Source: JBCCSZ01 sp039821145
GTDB taxonomy: Bacteria; Bacteroidota; Bacteroidia; Chitinophagales; Saprospiraceae
Length of the DNA: 64,000 nucleotides
Assembly (NCBI GenBank): GCA_039821145.1
Contig: JBCBOS010000006.1
Span: 62,001 to 126,000, forward strand
Direction: 5' to 3'
The first letter of the stretch is position 1; each line of letters opens with the position of its first letter. Of the stretch, positions 16,651 to 27,100 are shown piece by piece. The position numbers and the translations under genes were made by a program. The notes under the pieces were generated by a model. The model searched no databases, had not been told where the DNA came from, and was given only the letters and a program-made list of their open reading frames with translations.

Positions 16651-17646
16651 TTAGCCTTCCCTGGCGGCGAACACCTCGCTGCCCTTTTGGTAAAACAACA
16701 GGATCAGCAAGCCAACCGCCGTCAGCAAAAGTCGACGAATCCGTCGGATGATTCCCAGGCTCAATCCGATGGCAGTGCCATATCCCAGGAGTTGCACCAG
16801 CATTGCCTGGGCTCCCTCAGCCACCCCCCATTGTCCCGGTATGAGGAAGAAAACACCATTGACCACATTGACAACTGCTGCCACAAAAAAGACCTCGACG
16901 AAAGTTGTGGGCGCCCCCAACAGCCACATGACCAGCCAGATTTCCACCATACCCATGGCCCGACCCAGTGAGTGCCACAGTCCGGCCACCACCAATCGAC
17001 GACTGCCCTTGGTGTAGGCTTCCCGCAGGTTGCCATCCAGGAGCTGCAATTGGTCCCGACGCTTTTCCAGGGCCTTGCGCAGCGGAGGAATCAGGCGGGT
17101 CAAGGTAAGCAACCATCCGCTGAGTCCCCTGATTTGCAACCACACCAAAAGGACGTAGAAAACGAAAATGAAGGACAGGTAAATGACGCAGCCCCAAAAC
17201 CAACTGCTGGGTATCTCGATGTAAAAAATGGCGATGCCAAAGCCCAGGATGTTGAAGACCATTTTGGAAATGTAATCCAGGGTCTTGTCGATCATCACGC
17301 TGGGAATGCCGCCAGAGAGGGGGACATCGCTGCGAATCATGGAAGCGCGGGCGGTATCCCCACCGAGGTTGGCAGAAGGCAGGACCATATTGATGGCCTC
17401 GGCAATCATCTTCAGTTTGAACAATTTGCTGAAGGCAATCCGGTGGCCAAAAAAGCTCAATACCTCATGCCAGGCCAAGGTATGGCAGGCCTGCCAGCCC
17501 AAGGCCAACAGGAGGATCGGCAGCCAGTACCAGCCCACTTGTCCGACGCTCTCGACCAGGGCATCCCAGCCCAGTTCGTAGACCAAATAGACAAACACGG
17601 CCATTCCCAAAAGGAAAAATATCGTCTGCAGGATTTTCTTGGACAT
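16651..17646 (-). CDS. Lysylphosphatidylglycerol synthase TM / UPF0104-type membrane protein
   Basis: A 331-residue polytopic inner-membrane protein with about eight hydrophobic segments. Typical family features are 'WHEVLSFFGHRIAFSKLFKLKMIAEAINMVLPSANLGGDTARA' read as a block, including the LPSANLGGDTAR motif near 80-92, and 'FFLIPGQWGVAEGAQAML' near 265-282. The family includes the flippase half of MprF and proteins linked to glycolipid assembly. The start at 17646 was chosen because the hydrophobic segment begins right after MSKK. It begins 8 bases after the stop of the glycosyltransferase, so the pair very likely works together on a surface glycolipid. Confidence 0.88.
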   Translation of the reverse strand: MSKKILQTIFFLLGMAVFVYLVYELGWDALVESVGQVGWYWLPILLLALGWQACHTLAWHEVLSFFGHRIAFSKLFKLKMIAEAINMVLPSANLGGDTARASMIRSDVPLSGGIPSVMIDKTLDYISKMVFNILGFGIAIFYIEIPSSWFWGCVIYLSFIFVFYVLLVWLQIRGLSGWLLTLTRLIPPLRKALEKRRDQLQLLDGNLREAYTKGSRRLVVAGLWHSLGRAMGMVEIWLVMWLLGAPTTFVEVFFVAAVVNVVNGVFFLIPGQWGVAEGAQAMLVQLLGYGTAIGLSLGIIRRIRRLLLTAVGLLILLFYQKGSEVFAAREG

Positions 17647-17654
17647 GTCGCAGT

Positions 17655-18887
17655 TTATTTGACCAATTCTTCGGTTGCTTCTGTTTGGGGGACCGCACAC
17701 ATTTTCGCCAGCCATTGCTTGAAGCGTCCCGCTCTGCGCTCCCACGTCAAAGACAGACTGGTCGACAAGGCCTTTTCTTCAATCTGGGACCGGAGAGCGT
17801 CATTGGACAACAACTCGCCCAAACCCTCGGCTGCAGCCTTTGCGTCATCAGGAGTCACCAAGTACGCATTTTCTTTATGTGAGAGAATTTCGCAAATGTC
17901 GGGTGTATTGGCCGCCAGTATGGCCCGACCCGACGCCAAGTAGGGAAAGATTTTGAAGGGCAAGACCGTGGTGCCATGCTGGAGCAAGGGAGCCGCCGTA
18001 CAAGGGATGAGCAGGGCATCGGCAGCATAGAGGTATTTGGACACCTCCGCGATGGGTTGCCAGCCTGGCAGCATGACGTTGTTGGCATTTTTCTCCCGGC
18101 TGTAGGCATTCAAGCGCTCCAGGTCTTCTGCCGTTCCACCGACCAGACAAAAAGTCGTATCGGGCAATTCCACTGCCAGGTCGATGAGCGTTTCGATGCT
18201 TTTTCCTTTCTGCATATTGCCCGCATAGACGGCCAGTTTTCGATCCTGTGGAAGTTGCAGCAACTTTCTGGCCTCCTCCCTGGACAGGCGAGGCTCCATG
18301 TCGCTGCTGTCGTATCCATTGTGCAATACCAATATTTTGTCGCGAGAAATGCCAGCCATCTCCATGGATTGCGCCGCCAGCTCACTGTGCAAGACCATGC
18401 CGAACAGGGCGCGATTGCGAGCCAGATTGGCCACCCGCCGCATGCCCTTTGGAAACTCGTGACCAAAGCGACGGTAGTGCTCAAAAATGAATGGCTTCCC
18501 GATGAGGAGACAGTAAATCGCCAGGGTCTCATTGCGGGTGTAGATCAGATCGTATTTCTGAATCCAACTGTATAGGGAGCTGGCAAAAAGATGCGAAAAC
18601 TTCTCCCAACGCAAGCTGGAAGCCGGAATGCTCCGAAGCACCCGAATTTTGAGCTTTGGCGGTACATTGTAGTATTGGTAAATCGACTCGACCAGCTCTT
18701 TGGACGATCCGAAGTACTGCTTGAGAGGCATGGGAATGACCAACTCCACATCCAGGCCCGCCATGGCAAAGGCACTGGCGTTTTTGATGACCTGTTGGGT
18801 ATTTGTCGTATGAGCTGGATAAGAAGCATCCGAAACGATCCCGATGCGTGCAAGTCTTCCCAATTTGTAAATATCCGCTACTCCCAT
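17655..18887 (-). CDS. Glycosyltransferase, GT-B fold (family 4-like)
   Basis: The 410-residue enzyme starts at 18887 with MGVADIYKLGRLARIGIVSDA, giving a typical N-terminal Rossmann half. The C-terminal half has 'KLAVYAGNMQKGKS' (near 220-235), 'TFCLVGGTAEDL' and the acidic 'PFKIFPYLASGRAILA' segment (about 330-345) expected for GT4-type retaining transferases. It should transfer an activated sugar to a lipid or saccharide acceptor on the cytoplasmic face. The downstream membrane protein, 8 bases away, is a likely export partner. Upstream it shares a short divergent control region with the HAD gene. Confidence 0.88.
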   Translation of the reverse strand: MGVADIYKLGRLARIGIVSDASYPAHTTNTQQVIKNASAFAMAGLDVELVIPMPLKQYFGSSKELVESIYQYYNVPPKLKIRVLRSIPASSLRWEKFSHLFASSLYSWIQKYDLIYTRNETLAIYCLLIGKPFIFEHYRRFGHEFPKGMRRVANLARNRALFGMVLHSELAAQSMEMAGISRDKILVLHNGYDSSDMEPRLSREEARKLLQLPQDRKLAVYAGNMQKGKSIETLIDLAVELPDTTFCLVGGTAEDLERLNAYSREKNANNVMLPGWQPIAEVSKYLYAADALLIPCTAAPLLQHGTTVLPFKIFPYLASGRAILAANTPDICEILSHKENAYLVTPDDAKAAAEGLGELLSNDALRSQIEEKALSTSLSLTWERRAGRFKQWLAKMCAVPQTEATEELVK

Positions 18888-18912
18888 TTCTCTTCCGATT
18901 TTTATTGGAGGG

Positions 18913-18920
18913 CAAAGGTA
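18913..18920 (-). promoter_or_regulatory. -7 promoter element for the glycosyltransferase operon
   Basis: The minus strand reads TACCTTTG (TAnnTTTG), 25 bases before the start codon at 18887. No strong -33 box is evident. Confidence 0.5.
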
Positions 18921-18955
18921 AAAAGAATTTTCGTCCGCGAATCCAGACAAACCAT

Positions 18956-18963
18956 TACATTTG
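18956..18963 (+). promoter_or_regulatory. -7 promoter element directly before the HAD gene
   Basis: TACATTTG ends five bases before the ATG at 18969. If used, transcription would start at or near the initiation codon, giving a leaderless or almost leaderless mRNA. It is 35 bases from the divergent element for the glycosyltransferase. Confidence 0.5.
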
Positions 18964-18968
18964 CCCCT

Positions 18969-19664
18969 ATGAAATATGAATGGCTCTTCTTCGATCTGGA
19001 CAATACGCTGCTGGATTTTGACAAGTCCTCCGACCAAGCCTTGACGGCCAGCCTTCAGCACTTTGGCATCCCTCCTACCCCCGAGGTCAAGGCCACTTAT
19101 CACCGCATCAACAAGGCCTGCTGGGATGCCTTTGAAAAGGGGGAGCTCAAGCAGGAATTGCTCAACACCCTGCGCTTCCAACGCCTATTGGAGACCCTTG
19201 GTTCGAACCAATCGGCAGAAGCCTTCGGTCTACATTATTTGCAGGGATTGTCCCAGACGACTTTTCAGGTGGCAGGTGCCATGGAATTGCTGCAAGAGCT
19301 TTCTGGCCATTACCAACTGGCCATTGTCACCAACGGCCTGAAAATCGTTCAACGTCCTCATTTGGCTGCCAATCAGATGACCCATTTCTTCCAGGCCATC
19401 ACCGTCTCTGAGGAAATCGGCTCCTCCAAGCCCAATGCGCCCTTTTTTGCACATGCCATGCAGGAGGCTGGCAATCCCTCCAAAGAATCTGTCCTTGTGA
19501 TCGGCGACAGCCTCAGCTCGGATGTCAAAGGAGGAATTGGATTTGGCTTGGACACTTGTTGGTTCAATCCAAAGAGCAAAACAGCACCTTCGGACCTACA
19601 ACCCACCCATTCCGTCCAAACACTTCCCGATCTGGCCAGACTTCTCCGGCCTTCTACTCAATGA
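18969..19664 (+). CDS. HAD-family hydrolase, YjjG-type nucleotidase-like
   Basis: A 231-residue cytoplasmic phosphatase. Motif I is FFDLDNTLLDF with the nucleophile Asp9 and the acid/base Asp11. Motif II Thr lies in AIVTNGL (near 120), motif III Lys in GSSKPNAPFF (near 155) and motif IV in VLVIGDSLSSDVKGG (near 178-192). The C1 cap is helical, as in the YjjG/noncanonical pyrimidine nucleotidase subgroup, so dephosphorylation of small phosphorylated metabolites is the likely reaction. The ATG at 18969 fits the motif I position. It is convergent with the GNAT gene. Confidence 0.92.
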   Translation: MKYEWLFFDLDNTLLDFDKSSDQALTASLQHFGIPPTPEVKATYHRINKACWDAFEKGELKQELLNTLRFQRLLETLGSNQSAEAFGLHYLQGLSQTTFQVAGAMELLQELSGHYQLAIVTNGLKIVQRPHLAANQMTHFFQAITVSEEIGSSKPNAPFFAHAMQEAGNPSKESVLVIGDSLSSDVKGGIGFGLDTCWFNPKSKTAPSDLQPTHSVQTLPDLARLLRPSTQ

Positions 19665-19734
19665 GCGACTGGCTGCCGCAAGTTCATGCAAGTGGCATCC
19701 TAGTAAAAGAGTCTTTTCGGGGGGATTGGGTTGG

Positions 19735-20280
19735 CTAGTCCTCCGACAATATCGACCAATACTGAATGTCGACCAGTTGATTGTTGTGGGTGCGAAAATC
19801 TTTGCGCAGGGTCGCTTCTTTGGAAAAGCCGACTTTGGCTGCCAGGGCTTGGCTGGCCAGGTTGTGGGGCATGATGCGGGCAAACAGCTTGACCATGTCC
19901 AACTCCTCAAAACAGTAGTCGATCAATGCTTTCACCGCCTCGCTCATGTGGCCTTTGCCCGCGAAGTCTTTGTCGATGAAGTAAGCCATCTCACACTTAG
20001 GAATCTTCCAATCAATGCTTTTGACTGATATGTACCCGATCATGCGGGGCTGCTTTCTGAGATGCAGGCCAAAAGCGAATTTCTGCTGTTGGGACCAGAG
20101 TACGATCTGGTTGCGAATGAATTGGGCCGTTCGGCCGTTGGAGGAACAGCTGGTGAGCAAATTTGGAAAGCTTTCCTCCAAGCGCCCCTTATTGGCTTGT
20201 AGCAGTTGAAAGAAAGACGAAACATCTTTCTGTGTCAATGCTTTCAAGAGCAGGTTTTTAGTTTGGAGGCGCATTTGCAT
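19735..20280 (-). CDS. GNAT-family N-acetyltransferase (RimJ/RimL type)
   Basis: The 181-residue protein begins MQMRLQTKNLLLKALTQKDVSSFFQLL, the usual opening of RimJ/RimL-like acetyltransferases. Residues near 95-125 carry 'IGYISVKSIDWKIPKCEMAYFIDKDFAGKGHMSEAV' read as a block; the F-A-G-K-G-H-M-S part is the acetyl-CoA pyrophosphate loop (motif A). The C-terminal 'ARIMPHNLASQALAAKVGF' is also typical. It probably acetylates a protein N-terminus or a small amine. A second in-frame ATG at 20274 is equally possible, because a TAnnTTTG element ends only 4 bases before 20280. Confidence 0.88.
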   Translation of the reverse strand: MQMRLQTKNLLLKALTQKDVSSFFQLLQANKGRLEESFPNLLTSCSSNGRTAQFIRNQIVLWSQQQKFAFGLHLRKQPRMIGYISVKSIDWKIPKCEMAYFIDKDFAGKGHMSEAVKALIDYCFEELDMVKLFARIMPHNLASQALAAKVGFSKEATLRKDFRTHNNQLVDIQYWSILSED

Positions 20281-20284
20281 GGCC

Positions 20285-20292
20285 CAAAAGTA
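20285..20292 (-). promoter_or_regulatory. -7 promoter element directly before the GNAT gene
   Basis: The minus strand reads TACTTTTG, 4 bases before the ATG at 20280 and 10 before the ATG at 20274. This would give a leaderless transcript and favours the inner start. Confidence 0.45.
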
Positions 20293-20318
20293 CAAACTAA
20301 AAACCCGCCTGTCATGCT

Positions 20319-23300
20319 TTATCCCTTGATTTTTATCCAGGGCCGACTGATCTGCTTCGTTCCATTTTGCAAGCGTAGAAGGTATTGCCCCTCCGGAAGG
20401 TCTGACCAATCTCTGTTGATTTGGAGTCGATCGGCATGCTGAAGACGCTCTTCCAAGATCAACTTGCCACTCAAATCAAACAATTGCAAGAGACTTTGCG
20501 GCTGCTCCAATCCTGCCCAATCCAGCTGAACGGGGCCAGGACTTGGGTTGGGGAAAAGGCGAAAACTCCCCTTATCTACCAGATCTTGTGTACTGGTGGA
20601 CAAATCGATGGTGAAATCTTGCACCGTTTCGCAAGCATTGTCATCCGTGATGGTCAGTTGGTAAGTCCCGGCAGCCAATTGCTCAACCTGAGAAGAAGTG
20701 TGAGAGACGGCCATACTCCAGCGGTATGTGTAGGGTGCCGTCCCTCCTTGCACTTCTGCTGTCGCCTCTCCATCGGTTTTTCCGGCATGGGCAGGCTGAG
20801 TGCGAATGGTCACCGAGAGTGGTGCCGGCGATGGCACTTCGATGCTGGCGGACTGCTGGCAGCCCAGTGCATCAGTGACCGTCACCCGGTGTACTCCGGC
20901 TGAAAGAGAGAAAGCCGTCGGGCCATTTTCTCCGTTGTCCCATTGGTAGGTGTAGTTGTCGGAGGAAGCCAAGGGGAGGACAGTCGCCTCTCCATCCATC
21001 TCTCCGGCACAACTGACGCCCACTCCCAATTCTAGTTCAAAGGCAGGTCCATCTGGCAGGCCTGCTGGCACGCGGATCGTTGCTGTGCGAGCAGTTTGCA
21101 ATCCGGAGCTTGTCAGGCCGCGAACAGAGACCCATTGTATTTGATCGTAGTCCAAATTGGGAATGGAAGCTTTTGGCTGGTCGACCGTTGCCAGTACATC
21201 CAAGGCTCCATCTTTGTACAGCAAGACTTCATAGCGCGAGGCTGTCTGGCTGGCAGTCCATGCCAGTTGCAAGACGCCATCGCAGTCGTACGCAAGCTCG
21301 GGGCGTTCCAACTGATCCAAGATGTAGAAGGGCAATTCATTGGCATCTTCCAAAGAGGTCCCGTTCTTTCGAATTCTCACCATGGCTGTTTCGCTGTATT
21401 GGGCAGGCAAGGTCCATTTGTATGTCCGCTCCTGCGCTGGAATTTGACTGGCAATGCTGTTCCAACTGGCACCACCGTTCAGGGAGTATTCCAATCGAAA
21501 ACTCTTGTCATTCAAGGCGTCCGCATCCCAAACGATCAGCACTTCATCTTCCGGTGCAAATTGCTCCCCTCCGTTGGGATAAGTCAAGACCACTTCTGGC
21601 TGGATGGCTTCGTAGGACACATAAAACGGCTGTGGTCCAAAGGGAATGTGGTGGCCTTTGATGCGCAAGGTATACGTACCAGCTTGGGGACGATCGATGA
21701 TCACTTGCTCGATGTTATTGAGTCGATCCACCTGGCGTTTTGCCGCTTGATCAGCGCGACTTGCATCGGCGACTGTTGGCAACACCAAACTGCCATCGGG
21801 TGCGATGACCTCCAGGTCCAAATCGTTGATCAGGGCAGGGTCATAGATGACGTTTTCGACATTTTCCCAATCTGGCCAGTAGAGCAGTACCTTCAATTGA
21901 TTGGCATTGGCCTCTACTTGAAGGGGCATCTCAAATTCTTGGGCATGAGACAAAGTCCCTTTTTCAAAATGATTTTGCTTTAGGCTAAGCAGGGCTCTTC
22001 GGGCATTCATCAGACCGAAACCATGGGTAAAATCAGGTCCGGGCAGGCCCAGGTCATTGGCGGTGTTGCAGAGGATGGCTTTGATCAGGCCCCCATCCGG
22101 GTTGGCTCCCTGATGTTGCAGGCGGTAGGCTTCCGTGAGCAAGGCGCTGGTGCCCGTCACCAAAGGAGCGGCGATGCTGGTCCCACTCTTTGTGGTGTAT
22201 CCACCGCCGCTGCTGAGCGAGATGGTTTGTACCCCTTTGGCACAAATTTCTGGTTTGAGGCGACCATCGAGGGTGGGTCCGCGCGAAGAATTGAAGGCAA
22301 TCTCTCCGTTGATGTCTACACTGCCCACGGTCAAGATATTTTTGGCCACTGCATAGGAAGGAGACAGGTTGAAAAAGCCCTCAGTTCTTCCCTCGCAGCT
22401 GAGATTGCCAAAATTTCCAGCCGCAAAGACGTGGAGCATTTCCGGTAGTTCCCGCAAACTTTTGTCGATGATCTCGGTGAAAACATTGACATTGTCTTCG
22501 CGCTCACATTTCAGAAATGGCCCGTAGGAATTGTTGGTCACCACCATGCCATATTGGCTTTGCAAGAGGCCGGCATTGGCAATGATGTCAAAGTTTTGGG
22601 CCAGGATGATCTGCCCCTCTGGAGCGACCCCTCCGTTGTTGTCATCCAGGGTAGCCTGTCCAGCCAGGATGCCAACCACATGATCGGTATGCTCATTGTA
22701 GCTGACTGATCCATTGCCAAAGCGAATGATTTTGCCTTCCAGATCGATGTGGTCGCTGACATTTCCAATTTCTCCCACTCCGATGACAACGCCATCGCCC
22801 TGCAATCCGGGACCGTCTCCGTCTCCGTGCAGAATGTTGATTTGGTGGAGGATCTGGCCATCATCCGTGAAAGTTTCGAGCGATTCCGGCAATTGGTCGA
22901 TGGACAAGATCAACGGGTGGTTTTTGAGTTGGTCGAGGCCTTGTGGTTCCAGGCGGGCCGTGATGATTCGACCTGCTGAAAACTCGTACTCGACCGTCAA
23001 TTTGCTCTGCTTGATCAGTGCTTGCCGCTGGGCTTTGGTCGCACTGGGTACAAATTTGATGGCCAGATGCAGTGACGTTCTTTTGTCAGATTCCTGATAC
23101 CTCCCAACAGATTGTTGAATGGAAGGAATATTGCCTCCAAACTCCCCCTTTGCCACTTTGTCAAAGCCAAGTCTTGACAAAATAGTTGTTGGTACAGTTG
23201 GAGACATCCAAGCCAAATAACTGCCATCGGGGCGGTGGGCCAACAGTTCGATTCCCTGCTCTCCGAGGGCCTTTCGCTGCTGAGCACCCAGCATTTGGTC

Positions 23301-23483
23301 AGTATACAAACGAAGGATGCGAGGACTGTGATCAGGGAACCAATCCGCTAATTTTTCTTCCAATTCAAAGTCGGCATTGGCACGGCTCAGATCGATGGTT
23401 GTGTTGGTTTGAGCGATCAACTCTGAGCAGAGCCATTGGCAGCAGAGCAGAACGATGATGAGATGTTTTGCAGATGGATACAT
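20319..23483 (-). CDS. T9SS-secreted S8 subtilisin-like protease with SprB-type repeats
   Basis: A 1054-residue exported protein with a signal peptide (1-24). A pro-region covers about 25-200 and the S8 domain about 228-520. His265 (EHTDHVVGILAG), the oxyanion Asn357 (FAAGN) and Ser436 (SGTSIAAP) are present. The position of the catalytic Asp is occupied by Glu238 in IGVGEIG. A proprotein/PPC-like beta domain follows (about 530-640), then a fibronectin-like region and two SprB-type repeats ('GGTAPYTYRWS', about 890-970). The last about 75 residues ('FRLFPNPSPGPVQLDW' ... 'GQYLLRLQNGTKQISRPWI') are the T9SS sorting domain. Probably an extracellular protease, if the Glu supports activity. Confidence 0.9.
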   Translation of the reverse strand: MYPSAKHLIIVLLCCQWLCSELIAQTNTTIDLSRANADFELEEKLADWFPDHSPRILRLYTDQMLGAQQRKALGEQGIELLAHRPDGSYLAWMSPTVPTTILSRLGFDKVAKGEFGGNIPSIQQSVGRYQESDKRTSLHLAIKFVPSATKAQRQALIKQSKLTVEYEFSAGRIITARLEPQGLDQLKNHPLILSIDQLPESLETFTDDGQILHQINILHGDGDGPGLQGDGVVIGVGEIGNVSDHIDLEGKIIRFGNGSVSYNEHTDHVVGILAGQATLDDNNGGVAPEGQIILAQNFDIIANAGLLQSQYGMVVTNNSYGPFLKCEREDNVNVFTEIIDKSLRELPEMLHVFAAGNFGNLSCEGRTEGFFNLSPSYAVAKNILTVGSVDINGEIAFNSSRGPTLDGRLKPEICAKGVQTISLSSGGGYTTKSGTSIAAPLVTGTSALLTEAYRLQHQGANPDGGLIKAILCNTANDLGLPGPDFTHGFGLMNARRALLSLKQNHFEKGTLSHAQEFEMPLQVEANANQLKVLLYWPDWENVENVIYDPALINDLDLEVIAPDGSLVLPTVADASRADQAAKRQVDRLNNIEQVIIDRPQAGTYTLRIKGHHIPFGPQPFYVSYEAIQPEVVLTYPNGGEQFAPEDEVLIVWDADALNDKSFRLEYSLNGGASWNSIASQIPAQERTYKWTLPAQYSETAMVRIRKNGTSLEDANELPFYILDQLERPELAYDCDGVLQLAWTASQTASRYEVLLYKDGALDVLATVDQPKASIPNLDYDQIQWVSVRGLTSSGLQTARTATIRVPAGLPDGPAFELELGVGVSCAGEMDGEATVLPLASSDNYTYQWDNGENGPTAFSLSAGVHRVTVTDALGCQQSASIEVPSPAPLSVTIRTQPAHAGKTDGEATAEVQGGTAPYTYRWSMAVSHTSSQVEQLAAGTYQLTITDDNACETVQDFTIDLSTSTQDLVDKGSFRLFPNPSPGPVQLDWAGLEQPQSLLQLFDLSGKLILEERLQHADRLQINRDWSDLPEGQYLLRLQNGTKQISRPWIKIKG

Positions 23484-24101
23484 AGCGTAGGGATTTCTTT
23501 GGTTTTTTCGTAATAGTGATAAATCTTACTGTCAATACTGTAGGCTCTTCAAACAGCAAGTATTGTGCAACCGTAGCCGAGCAACGGTATACGACCTGTG
23601 ACATGGCTCAATGCCACGCACAAGAATTTTAGATTAACTCCTTTGTTAAAACACCCCGCTAAGTGCGAAAAAACGGTCTTAGTTTAGTTTTCAATCTAGC
23701 TTTTACTTGTCGTTTTTTTTGTTGACCGTAGTAGAGATAATGGACTCAAGTAATGGATTTTGTCCTTTGTGATTACAACGCCAAAACTGCACATTTATTC
23801 GGTAGGAAGCCACTAAATGACGATTATTAACTGACATTTAACAACTCCTTTACTATTTCCTTAACGTCTTGGTCTTTCTTTTGTCAGTTGTGGTCTTCCT
23901 CTGATTCTTCAGCTCTCTCTGCCTTCGGCATTTTCATCATTATAGACACCACATAAGGTAAAAGGTTGAGTAGAATGATGCAATTTTTATAATTTGATTG
24001 GTCAGTATCCTGACACTTCTTTTTTCCATCTTCTCCAACACAAAAACCACCCTACCCAAGGCCGAGTAGAGTGGTCTTCGTATAGAGTTGTCCTCACAGC
24101 T
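23484..24101. other. Intergenic region without a recognised gene
   Basis: This AT-rich stretch separates two minus-strand giant genes. The part near 23484-23700 should hold the promoter of the S8 protease, but no exact TAnnTTTG is seen there. The right end carries the terminator of the thrombospondin-3 protein gene. Plus-strand open frames reaching into it from 23994 are shadows of that gene. Confidence 0.6.
24042..24078 (-). terminator. Intrinsic terminator of the thrombospondin-3 protein gene
   Basis: On the minus strand AAGACCACTCTAC pairs with GTAGGGTGGTTTTT (one wobble) around a short loop, and the 3' arm runs into a T tract. It lies 24 bases after the stop codon at 24102. Confidence 0.75.
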
Positions 24102-27100
24102 TTATTCCGGCATCCAGATCAATGGCAATGTCAAAACAGAATTGTGACTTTGGATTTTGACATAGTAGATTCCCGGATTCCAAGTGGGGCGATGGTCCGT
24201 CAATGGCAATTGGTGGCGACCGCTGATCAGCTCGTGCGTCTGGCTTGTTTGCAAAGCTCTGCCCAGGCCATCCAGTACCACCAAGCTCACCTCTGTCTGT
24301 TCGCTCAATTGCAGTTCGACAAATACATCTCCGTTGGCAGGATTGGGATACATCAAGGCACTTTCGATGCCATCGGGCAAGTTCTCAACTGCTGTGCTTT
24401 CACAGGCGTCTCCCCTTCCATCCTGATCGCTGTCCAACTGGTCGGGATTGGCGTGATCGGGACAATTGTCAAAAGCATTGTCTACCCCATCTCCATCTCG
24501 GTCAGCATCACACACATCGCCAATGCCATCCTGGTCCATGTCTGCTTGGCTGGCGTTGGGCTGGTAGGGGCAATTGTCCAAGTCGTTGGGAATCCCATCG
24601 CCATCGCCATCGGCTGTTGTCTCGCAACTGTCGCCAATGCCGTCATTGTCTTGGTCTTCCTGATTTGGATTGGCGTGGTATGGACAGTTGTCATCGGCAT
24701 TCACAATGCCATCACCATCCAGGTCATCATCGCACACATCGCCAATGCCATCGCCATCTATGTCGCTTTGGTCGGTATTGGCTGCCAGGCGGCAATTGTC
24801 GCGCACATCTGGAATGCCATCCTGATCAGTATCCACCTGATTGGCACCACCCGATTCAATTTGGAACTCCCATTGTACAAAGTCTGGCATGACATTGCCG
24901 TACAGATCTTCCACCTCATCGACCATGATTTCCAATCGCTGTCCTCTGCGCTGATTGAAATCCAGGATGGGCTGAATGATGAGTCGATCCTCAGAGCAAC
25001 CCACTTCTGTGGCAATGATGTCGCCACTGCTGGCCTCCCGAACGACGACCTGCTCCGCATCAAAGGACAAGCATTCGATGGTTTCGTCAAAGGTGACTGA
25101 AATGACATCTTCTCTGTTGTAGGTCCCATCCTGGGGCTCGGGGCGAGCATACAGCTGGGGAGCTACGCGGTCAATGCGCCCCTCGGCCTGTTGGGAGTAA
25201 ACGTAGCCCTGGTCGCAATCCAGGCGAAGGCGGAGCAAGTATCGGCCATCCGGAACATTTTCCACATTCCAAAAAACAGAGGTTCCATTTTGACCAGTTT
25301 CCAAGTCTCCCTTTTCCAATTGGAAGGCTTCCGTCCACACGCCAGTGATCACATCGGCATATTCCAAGCTCACCCGATCCAAGAGATTCAAGTCGTATCC
25401 TCTGATCTTGATGGGCATGCGATTGTCGCTGTTCTCGTTGATGACCCAGCCATTGTCTGGTTGAAATAAATTGATGTTGCTGCACTCATTCTGAAAATAG
25501 ACAGAGAGAGAAATGATGTCTTCGATCTGTTCATCGTCGCAGCCAGACAGCAGGGCAAAGCGCAAATCTTGGTAGACAAAGGCAGACGGGCCTCTTTCTA
25601 CGGTGACAGTGGCCTGGGCAGCTGTTCCCGGTCCGATGGTGTAGGGAATGGGCGTCTGTGCCTCCGATCCACCAATGCGAACCCTGGCCCCATTGGGATT
25701 GCTGGCTTGCAAAAAGGCCAGGCGGTAGGTGCGCGTCTCATCGCTTTGACTGATGTTGCCAAGGGACAAGCGAAACACAGCTTCTGATTGAGGGTCTACT
25801 TCCGTTTGCACATAGACATCCGACTGCAATTGGACATCTTCCCGAGGTTGGGTCCCTTCCTCATAAGGACAAGACGAGCGGCCGCTGACCAATTCAAAGA
25901 CAGGCGTTGCATAGACTTTGTCGTTGCGAATGTTGAGACTGAAAAAATCTCCCGGGTCGTCGTCGCTCAGATAATAGCCTGTCGTGCGGGATTGCATGCT
26001 GCTGCTGCTTTTGCTTTCACCCATTTCGGCCCGTAGATTAACAGACACTCCTCCGGAAAAGCCAACTCCGCCCACTTCCAAGCCAGCTTCCAAGGCCACA
26101 TCGCTGTCCACAAAGGTGGAAAACTCATAGGACAGAGTGCTTCGGCTCGACTCCGTGGTGGAAGACTCATAAGGAGCCCCAGCGCTGAAAGAGCGGTTCT
26201 CCACAAAGCTAGACTCTTGCTTCAATTTGGCATTGTGGGCCAATGCCTGTTCCCACACACTCACCTGATTGGCATAGAAAGCAGAGGAATCCGACCCAAT
26301 GTCTTCATAATACAGGCGAATCCGATCCAGATCTGGAATCAAGACGTCCCGGATGTGGCCTTCGGTGAAAAGAAATTCGGTTGCAAAGCCATCGTTGGCC
26401 ATGATGAGGTCGACATCGCTTTTGACGTTGCAGTCGGTCGGGTCAAAAGACAGAACATCTGACAAGGCATAGATGAGGTTGAGGGCTGCGCCGGCGTAGA
26501 CATCTCCATCTGTGCCCGTAATTTGGGGATTGCCAGAGGTCGAAAAGTAGTTGGAATTGGTCAGGCTCATCACGTATTCAGATGACTCTGACAGGCGAGC
26601 ACCCACTTCCAGGGAGGCTTTGATGGAGCCCCAAATCTCTGTTTCAATTTCCACCCCAATGCCCGACTGAAACTTGGTCCCCAACTTGAGTTGATCCCAA
26701 ACTTCGACACTTCCACTGCTTTCACCAAACAGGCTCATGGCCAGCTCCGCCGTGCTGCTTTCTTCGAGATAAGAATAACTGGCATCACCGGGAGGGTCGC
26801 GCAGGATCATGAAAGGCATGCTGGGCGTTACGGTGGTAAACGTCTGCTCGCGCGGGCGGACACCTGTTACCACAAAGTCTTCAGAATAATCTGCCATTTC
26901 CCGGTCCACGAAGGCAACAAACTGCAAATTCTTGGTATAGGGGAAAATGATATTGGGAGATTTGGGAATGCTGTAATAGATGGCTTGGCCGTTGGAAATG
27001 TAGAGAGTTTCCGGCTCTGTTTTCCGATCTGCCAACTCATCGTATACCAAAATGTATCCTGTATCCACCGGACAAGTCTCGTCTCCGAAGGTCTCCGTGA

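Noticed and set aside
24460..24860. Short tandem repeats that could suggest a repeat array or CRISPR
   Set aside because: They encode the regular thrombospondin-3 DxDGxGDxCD units; there are no spacers.
23994..25100. 368-codon plus-strand open frame rich in Ile, Val and His
   Set aside because: It is the complement of the thrombospondin-3 repeats of the minus-strand giant gene; the repeated Asp-rich codons read backwards give long stop-free hydrophobic frames.
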